DNA from: Candidatus Pelagibacter sp.
Lineage (GTDB): Bacteria > Pseudomonadota > Alphaproteobacteria > Pelagibacterales > Pelagibacteraceae
Assembly (NCBI GenBank): GCA_013204495.1
Contig: JABMNQ010000026.1
Span: 1 to 10,809, forward strand
Reading direction: 5' to 3'
Length of the DNA stretch: 10,809 bases
The notes below the pieces were generated by a model. That model had not been told where the DNA came from. It did no database searches and saw only the letters and a list, made by a program, of their open reading frames with translations. Below, in pieces: positions 6,175 through 10,809 of this stretch. The position numbers and the translations under genes are program-made. Position 1 is the first letter of the stretch. The number at the start of each line of letters is the position of its first letter.

Positions 6175-7656
6175 TTAATTATTTGATGCGGCACTCAAAA
6201 GAGATAATTGAGTAACCTTATCATCTCCTAGCATATCTATTGGTTTAACGGGATATTCACCTGTAAAATAATGATCAGTTAATTGTGGATATGTTTCGTC
6301 TCTTTTTTCAAAGCCCATCGCTCTATACAAACCCTCTAGAGATAGAAATTCTAATGATTTTGCCCCAATATATTCACAAATTTCGTCATTAGTTTTATTT
6401 GCGGCAAGCAGTTCTTTTTTAGTAGGAGTGTCTACCCCATAAAAATCTGGGTATCGTATTTCTGGACAAGCAATCTTAACATGAACTTCTTTTGCTCCTG
6501 CATCATATAGCATTTTAACGATTTTATGAGAAGTGGTTCCTCTAACTAACGAGTCGTCTATTAAAATAATTCTTTTATTTTTAATAGTAGACTGATTTGC
6601 ATTTAATTTTAATTTTACTCCAAGGCTTCTAATTTTTTGACTAGGCTCAATAAAGGTTCGGCCAACATAGTGATTTCTAATTAAACCTAATTCAAAATTC
6701 ATTCCTAAATGTTGAGCAAATCCGAGAGCAGCAGAATTTCCAGAGTCTGGAACGGGTACTACCATATCTGCGTCGATTTTATTTTCTTTTGCTAATTCAA
6801 TCCCAAATTTTTTTCTATATTCATAAGCAGAGCTACCGTTAAGTATACTATCTGGTCTTGCAAAGTAGATGTATTCAAAAACACAAGGACGAACTTTTCT
6901 AGGAGGGAAGGGTTTAATGCTTTTTAATTCATTATTTTCTATGTAAACAACCTCACCATTTTCAACGTCTCGAATATATTTTGCACCAATAATGTCTAAG
7001 GCACATGTCTCGGAAGCAAACACAAAACTATCTTTAATTTTTCCAATCACTAACGGTCTTATCCCATAGGGATCCCTAACACCTACTAGCGTATTTTGTG
7101 TTAGCATGACAAGAGCGTAGCCTCCTTGTATTTGAAAAATTGCGTCAATAATTTTATCTATAGTCTTGTTTCGTTTTGATTTAGCAATTAGCTGAACAAT
7201 TGTTTCAGTATCAGATGTTGTATGAAAAATGGAACCATCTTGAACCAATTTATTTCTTAATGTGATTGAGTTTGTTAAATTTCCATTGTGAGAAACACCT
7301 ATCCCACCTGCATTTGTGTCTGCAAAAAAAGGCTGTATATTTCTTAACGTGTTTTCGCCAGTTGTACTGTATCTGTTATGACCAATAGCATAATTTCCAG
7401 GAAGGCTATTCAACACTTTTTCTTTATTAAAATTATCCCCAACTAAACCAAATCTTTTTTCAGAATGATATTTTTCACCATCAAAAGTGACAATTCCACA
7501 ACCTTCTTGACCTCTATGTTGTAATGCATGAAGACCTAGGGCTGTAAGTGCCGCAGAGTCTTCATTATTACTTATACCAAAAACACCACACTCTTCTTTT
7601 AATTTAGGATTATAGATCTTCAATTTTTTCTTTAGAATTTTGATAGCTTTTTTCAT
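6175..7656 (-). CDS. purF: Amidophosphoribosyltransferase
   Basis: PurF uses glutamine and PRPP to make 5-phosphoribosylamine, the first committed step of purine synthesis. At 493 residues it is full length. The N-terminal glutamine amidotransferase domain has EECGVFGI (21-28), with C23 the expected nucleophile after propeptide removal, then ALQHRGQEGCG (44-54), GHNRYSTTG (92-100), SHNGNLTN (122-129) and SDTET (148-152). The C-terminal phosphoribosyltransferase domain has the PRPP loop IILIDDSLVRGTT (363-375). C258 in the PCVFEY segment is kept, but the other iron-sulfur ligand positions of Bacillus-type PurF are not (D404 in YPDFYG; no Cys in QLTDHYFTG, 458-466), so a cluster is unlikely. 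ATG 7656 gives a 22-residue, Lys-rich propeptide and a 47-base overlap with cvpA. A TTG at 7623 would give an 11-residue propeptide and a 14-base overlap. Purine control is not visible. Confidence 0.96.
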   Translation of the reverse strand: MKKAIKILKKKLKIYNPKLKEECGVFGISNNEDSAALTALGLHALQHRGQEGCGIVTFDGEKYHSEKRFGLVGDNFNKEKVLNSLPGNYAIGHNRYSTTGENTLRNIQPFFADTNAGGIGVSHNGNLTNSITLRNKLVQDGSIFHTTSDTETIVQLIAKSKRNKTIDKIIDAIFQIQGGYALVMLTQNTLVGVRDPYGIRPLVIGKIKDSFVFASETCALDIIGAKYIRDVENGEVVYIENNELKSIKPFPPRKVRPCVFEYIYFARPDSILNGSSAYEYRKKFGIELAKENKIDADMVVPVPDSGNSAALGFAQHLGMNFELGLIRNHYVGRTFIEPSQKIRSLGVKLKLNANQSTIKNKRIILIDDSLVRGTTSHKIVKMLYDAGAKEVHVKIACPEIRYPDFYGVDTPTKKELLAANKTNDEICEYIGAKSLEFLSLEGLYRAMGFEKRDETYPQLTDHYFTGEYPVKPIDMLGDDKVTQLSLLSAASNN

Positions 7657-8155
7657 TTGGAAATTCTTTTACTAGATAATTACTACCTTTTTCAATGTAT
7701 GGAAAGGTGTATGATTTATCAATATTAATTGGCCATTTGTTATAATTATAAACAATATCTATTGCAGAAAATAAACAAACACAGATTATGTAGCTGCGGA
7801 TAAAACCAAAAAATAAACCAAAAAGTGAATCGAGTCTACCTAAACCAACAAACTTAACAGTTTTACTAATCGCTTTGTTAATGATTAGGATAATAAAAAT
7901 AACTAAAACAAAAATGGCCACACCCAACGTAACATCAAGCACATATTCACTGTCAATTATATTTTTAAAATAAGGTTTAATTCTTGGAAACAAAATTAAT
8001 GTTACTACATAAGCTAAAAGCCATTTTGAGGCTGAGAGCAAACTTAAAATGAACCCTTTATTATAGCACTTAATTACAGACATAATTGTAATAATTAAAT
8101 ATAGGAGATCTATTAAAGAGATTGCTTCATAAAAGTCTTTTAAAGCATCCAGCAT
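7610..8155 (-). CDS. cvpA: CvpA family membrane protein
   Basis: This is a 181-residue inner-membrane protein with about four hydrophobic helices (roughly 13-30, 35-56, 73-93 and 110-135), the usual topology of CvpA, first known from colicin V production in E. coli. The LGRLDSLFGLFFGFIRSYII segment (105-124) is the most recognisable family signature. The tail is hydrophilic. CvpA genes commonly lie just ahead of purF, as here, where the two overlap by 47 bases (or 14 if purF starts at the TTG). Its molecular role is not firmly known; links to envelope homeostasis have been reported for the family. The ATG at 8155 follows the exporter stop by 7 bases, so it is very likely co-transcribed with that gene. 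Confidence 0.9.
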   Translation of the reverse strand: MLDALKDFYEAISLIDLLYLIITIMSVIKCYNKGFILSLLSASKWLLAYVVTLILFPRIKPYFKNIIDSEYVLDVTLGVAIFVLVIFIILIINKAISKTVKFVGLGRLDSLFGLFFGFIRSYIICVCLFSAIDIVYNYNKWPINIDKSYTFPYIEKGSNYLVKEFPNEKSYQNSKEKIEDL

Positions 8156-8162
8156 ATTAATT

Positions 8163-10547
8163 TTATTTTCCGAAAGGTTTGCTTATTAAAATAAGGGAAG
8201 GCAGAAGGGTTAAAACAGAAATCATTGCTAGCAACATTGCTATACCTGTAAATATACCAAAATAAATCGTTGGTATAAATTTAGAAAAAACTAGAATTGA
8301 AAAACCAAATACTATTGTGATTGAGGTATTTAGTATTGCAACACCAACACTAGAGTGGCAAGTTTTAAGAGTTTTATTATAATCTTTAGTTTTTAAAAAC
8401 TCTTCTTTAAATCTATAAATATAATGAATGCTATTATCAACAGCAATACCTATGGTAATTGCAGCAATTGTTATAGTCATCATGTCTAGAGGTATTCCAA
8501 GCAGTCCTATAATTCCTAAAATAAAAAAGGCAGCAATAAAATTTGGCACGACCCCAATTAATGACAATTTAACGTTTCTAAATAAAATTAAAAACATTGC
8601 AAAAATTCCAGTCATTACTAATCCCAATGTAAGTATTTGAGATTTGAAAAGACTCTGAAGTAAGTTATTAAATAAAATTAAAACACCACCAAGTTTAAAT
8701 TCTTCCTTGCTAAGTTTTAAATCATTCACTAAATCGTAATTTATTTTATTTATTAAATCATTTCTTCTTAACCCATTTTGTGAGTCAATAATTCTTAAAC
8801 TTATTCTCGCTTCATTATCCTTAATTGAAATATACGGGTCTATAATGTCTTTTTTAATACTCTCGGGGATCTTGGAATAAAGAACACCCATTTCCAAAGT
8901 TCCTAAAGGTTTATTATTATTCAATTGAGTAGCAACTTCTATAATTGAGCTAAATGATAGAACTTTGCCAATAGCAGGTAAGCTATCTAAATAGTTATGA
9001 ACAGATTGGATTTTATCAATTTTGTCTTTAGTAAACCAATATTTTTCATCGTCTTGACTTTCTTCATTGTCCCAATTTTCAAATTCACTATCCTCACTTG
9101 GCTTTACTACAACTTTTTCAGGAAACTTTAATATTACCTCTAAAGGAGTTGTGCCACCGAGCTTTTCATCTATTAATTTCATACCTTTGTAAATCTCAGT
9201 ATTTTTATTAAAATAATTTATAAAGCTATTTTCAACTTCAAGACGGCTTATTCCAACAATACTTAAAATTATAATAAAACCAGTTATTACAAATATAATA
9301 CTTTTATTGTTAATAGATGCCCTTCCAAAGAAAGAAGTAATTTTTGAATCTTCATTTTCTTTAATACTAATATTGTTATTAGACATAAAACTAAGCAACG
9401 TAGGTAGTAAAGTAAACGTTATGATAAATGATGTAATTAACCCAAAGGTCATCATCCATCCAAAATCTATAATAGGTTTTATTCCACTAAATATTAATGA
9501 GAGAAAAGCACATACAGTTGTTAAAACTGTATAGATGATTGGCAAAAACATTTTATTGGTTGTCATTGAGATAATTTTAAAGTTATCCAAATTAGGAAAG
9601 TCATTTTTTAATTGTAAAAAACGAGTACTCATATGAATATTCATTGCCATAGTTAAAATTAACATCAGGGCGATAAAGTTTGATGAAATAACAGTAACCT
9701 TCCAACCTAGTAGACCAAGCAATCCAGTCATAATTAATACAGAGAAGAAACAACTACTAATAGGAACAATGATCCAAATTAATTTTCTAAAAACAAACCA
9801 TAGAGTGGCTATAATAAATAAAAGCACACCTAAACCAAAAACAATTATATCGCTCTTAATGAATGACATCATGTCATCCGCAATCATGGGTATACCTCCT
9901 AAGTAGATTTTCCCCACATCTTCATAGCTTTTAATTATTTCTCTTATTTGAGTAATATTTTCATGATTTTTCTTCTTTAAATTATCTTTATATATCTCTA
10001 TTTCTTTTCCAGTTTTGCTTTCCAAACTTTTTAATTCATCTTTTTTTATATAGACAATTATTCCACTTGTTTTTCCATCTTCGCTAATGACAAAATTTCT
10101 AAAGACAGGACTGTTAAGTATTTCTTTAAATCCTCTTTCTGTATCAACATCTTCATCTTTTAATGTTTTAAAGCTTTCTAACCTTTCCTGGAGAGGGGCT
10201 TCAGAGTTACTTAGTAGAGGAATATCTAGCAAGGTTACAACGCTATGAACCCACTCTAAACTTTGAATCTTGTATTTTAAACTTAAAAGATTATTGATAG
10301 AAGATTCAGTTACCATTCCTTCATTAGGAGAATAGGTTAAAACTAAAAATTCTTTAGAACCATACCTTTCAGTAATTTCTTTTAAATATTCAAGATCAGG
10401 ATCCCCTTCAATTAAAAGGGTTTCAGAGGAGGCGTCTAGCCTAAAATCTTTTGAGAAATAACCAAAGCTTAATAGGGTAATTAAAAGTAATACAAAAATT
10501 GACTTAGGATTCTTCAAAACAGTATTTTGGAATAAATGAGATAGCAT
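8163..10547 (-). CDS. RND/MMPL-family exporter (COG1033-like)
   Basis: This is a 794-residue inner-membrane protein built as a tandem repeat, with about 12 helices. Helix 1 is at 16-31, followed by a large periplasmic loop (about 32-232) and a helix bundle at 233-386. Helix 7 is at 414-432, with a second periplasmic loop (433-636) and a bundle at 637-789. This fits RND superfamily proteins of the MMPL/SSD type rather than the larger HAE1 drug pumps (about 1000 residues). The second half keeps the proton-relay-like GIAVDNSIHYIYRF (700-713, D704). The matching place in the first half, around H305, has Ala301 instead of Asp. A very acidic stretch lies at 485-501. Cargo is unknown; lipids or hopanoids are possible for this family. 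It lies 21 bases after dnaB and 7 before cvpA. No membrane-fusion or outer-membrane partner is in the window. Confidence 0.88.
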   Translation of the reverse strand: MLSHLFQNTVLKNPKSIFVLLLITLLSFGYFSKDFRLDASSETLLIEGDPDLEYLKEITERYGSKEFLVLTYSPNEGMVTESSINNLLSLKYKIQSLEWVHSVVTLLDIPLLSNSEAPLQERLESFKTLKDEDVDTERGFKEILNSPVFRNFVISEDGKTSGIIVYIKKDELKSLESKTGKEIEIYKDNLKKKNHENITQIREIIKSYEDVGKIYLGGIPMIADDMMSFIKSDIIVFGLGVLLFIIATLWFVFRKLIWIIVPISSCFFSVLIMTGLLGLLGWKVTVISSNFIALMLILTMAMNIHMSTRFLQLKNDFPNLDNFKIISMTTNKMFLPIIYTVLTTVCAFLSLIFSGIKPIIDFGWMMTFGLITSFIITFTLLPTLLSFMSNNNISIKENEDSKITSFFGRASINNKSIIFVITGFIIILSIVGISRLEVENSFINYFNKNTEIYKGMKLIDEKLGGTTPLEVILKFPEKVVVKPSEDSEFENWDNEESQDDEKYWFTKDKIDKIQSVHNYLDSLPAIGKVLSFSSIIEVATQLNNNKPLGTLEMGVLYSKIPESIKKDIIDPYISIKDNEARISLRIIDSQNGLRRNDLINKINYDLVNDLKLSKEEFKLGGVLILFNNLLQSLFKSQILTLGLVMTGIFAMFLILFRNVKLSLIGVVPNFIAAFFILGIIGLLGIPLDMMTITIAAITIGIAVDNSIHYIYRFKEEFLKTKDYNKTLKTCHSSVGVAILNTSITIVFGFSILVFSKFIPTIYFGIFTGIAMLLAMISVLTLLPSLILISKPFGK

Positions 10548-10568
10548 TTAATACTAATCTATTTGATA

Positions 10569-10809
10569 TTAGTTAATTTGAGTATCTTTAAATTTAGTAA
10601 ACATTGCTTCAAATTCTAACATGATATTACCTGTTGGGCCGTGTCTTTGTTTTCCAATAATAAGTTCTGCTAAATTAGATACCTCATTCATTTTAGCTTG
10701 CCATTCTGCATGCTCCACAGTTGCAGGCCTTGGTTCTTTTCTCTCCAAGTAATATGCTTCTCTGTAAACAAACATTACAACATCAGCATCTTGCTCAATT
10801 GATCCAGAC
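10569..10809 (-). CDS. dnaB: Replicative DNA helicase, C-terminal end (partial)
   Basis: The last 80 codons of DnaB, the hexameric helicase that unwinds DNA at the replication fork, are present; the rest lies beyond the right edge. The reading frame is open to the edge, reading [20 protein letters not shown], followed by Leu-Glu-Arg-Lys. This matches the conserved RecA-like ATPase core around motif H4. Later, [16 protein letters not shown] carries the K-x-R-x-GPTG element close to the DNA-binding loop and arginine finger, and FEAMFTKF is the typical end. An internal ATG at 10775 is not the start. The stop lies 21 bases before the exporter gene, which suggests read-through. Alphaproteobacteria often have alr and radA between dnaB and cvpA; neither is present here. 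Confidence 0.95.
   Translation of the reverse strand, partial: SGSIEQDADVVMFVYREAYYLERKEPRPATVEHAEWQAKMNEVSNLAELIIGKQRHGPTGNIMLEFEAMFTKFKDTQIN

Noticed and set aside
6174..6194. Upstream GTG start giving the HD protein seven extra residues
   Set aside because: The ATG at 6173 lies just past the purF stop, and MTTVNF matches the usual family start as I remember it; the GTG would overlap purF without a ribosome site.
8428..9534. Two short + strand hydrophobic open frames (8428-8640 and 9307-9534) inside the exporter gene
   Set aside because: Reverse reading of membrane-helix codons commonly gives hydrophobic frames; the exporter frame is intact and conserved.

Overview
The window is a compact, very AT-rich stretch (about 30% G+C by eye) with gaps of 1 to 75 bases, several overlapping genes, and proteins rich in Lys, Ile and Asn. 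Gene content and order (dnaB, then cvpA-purF, with an alphaproteobacterial/plant-type gshA) suggest a streamlined marine alphaproteobacterium of the Pelagibacterales (SAR11) or HIMB59 type. This placement is inferred from composition and synteny only. I see no rRNA, tRNA, CRISPR array, insertion sequence or integrase.

Layout. One gene lies on the + strand: an NAD-type tartrate/D-malate dehydrogenase-like decarboxylating dehydrogenase (76-1140), behind a 75-base leader with two TATAAT hexamers. Everything else is on the - strand and is read from the right edge leftwards. The order is the C-terminal end of dnaB (cut by the window edge), a 12-TM MMPL/RND-type exporter, cvpA, purF, a small HD-domain metalloprotein, gshA, gshB, an EamA/DMT transporter and a YcaD-like MFS transporter. 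The nine - strand genes are separated by at most 55 bases or overlap. The MFS gene and the dehydrogenase converge and share 4 bases at their stop codons.

How the genes fit together. purF catalyses the first committed step of purine synthesis, and cvpA is its usual upstream partner. gshA and gshB together make glutathione from Glu, Cys and Gly. gshB is followed by the EamA transporter through a TTGA stop/start overlap with a good Shine-Dalgarno sequence inside the gshB end, so the two are probably translationally coupled. The HD protein sits 1 base after purF and keeps the six metal-ligand positions expected of PhnZ/MIOX-like diiron HD enzymes. It lacks the Tyr/Glu lid pair known from PhnZ, so its substrate is open. 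It is the least understood gene here.

Most of the window is ordinary core metabolism and transport. The points most worth a second look are the HD protein, the glutathione-transporter coupling, the Lys-swamped GshB with changes in usual motifs, the asymmetric RND protein between dnaB and cvpA, and the unclear purF start.
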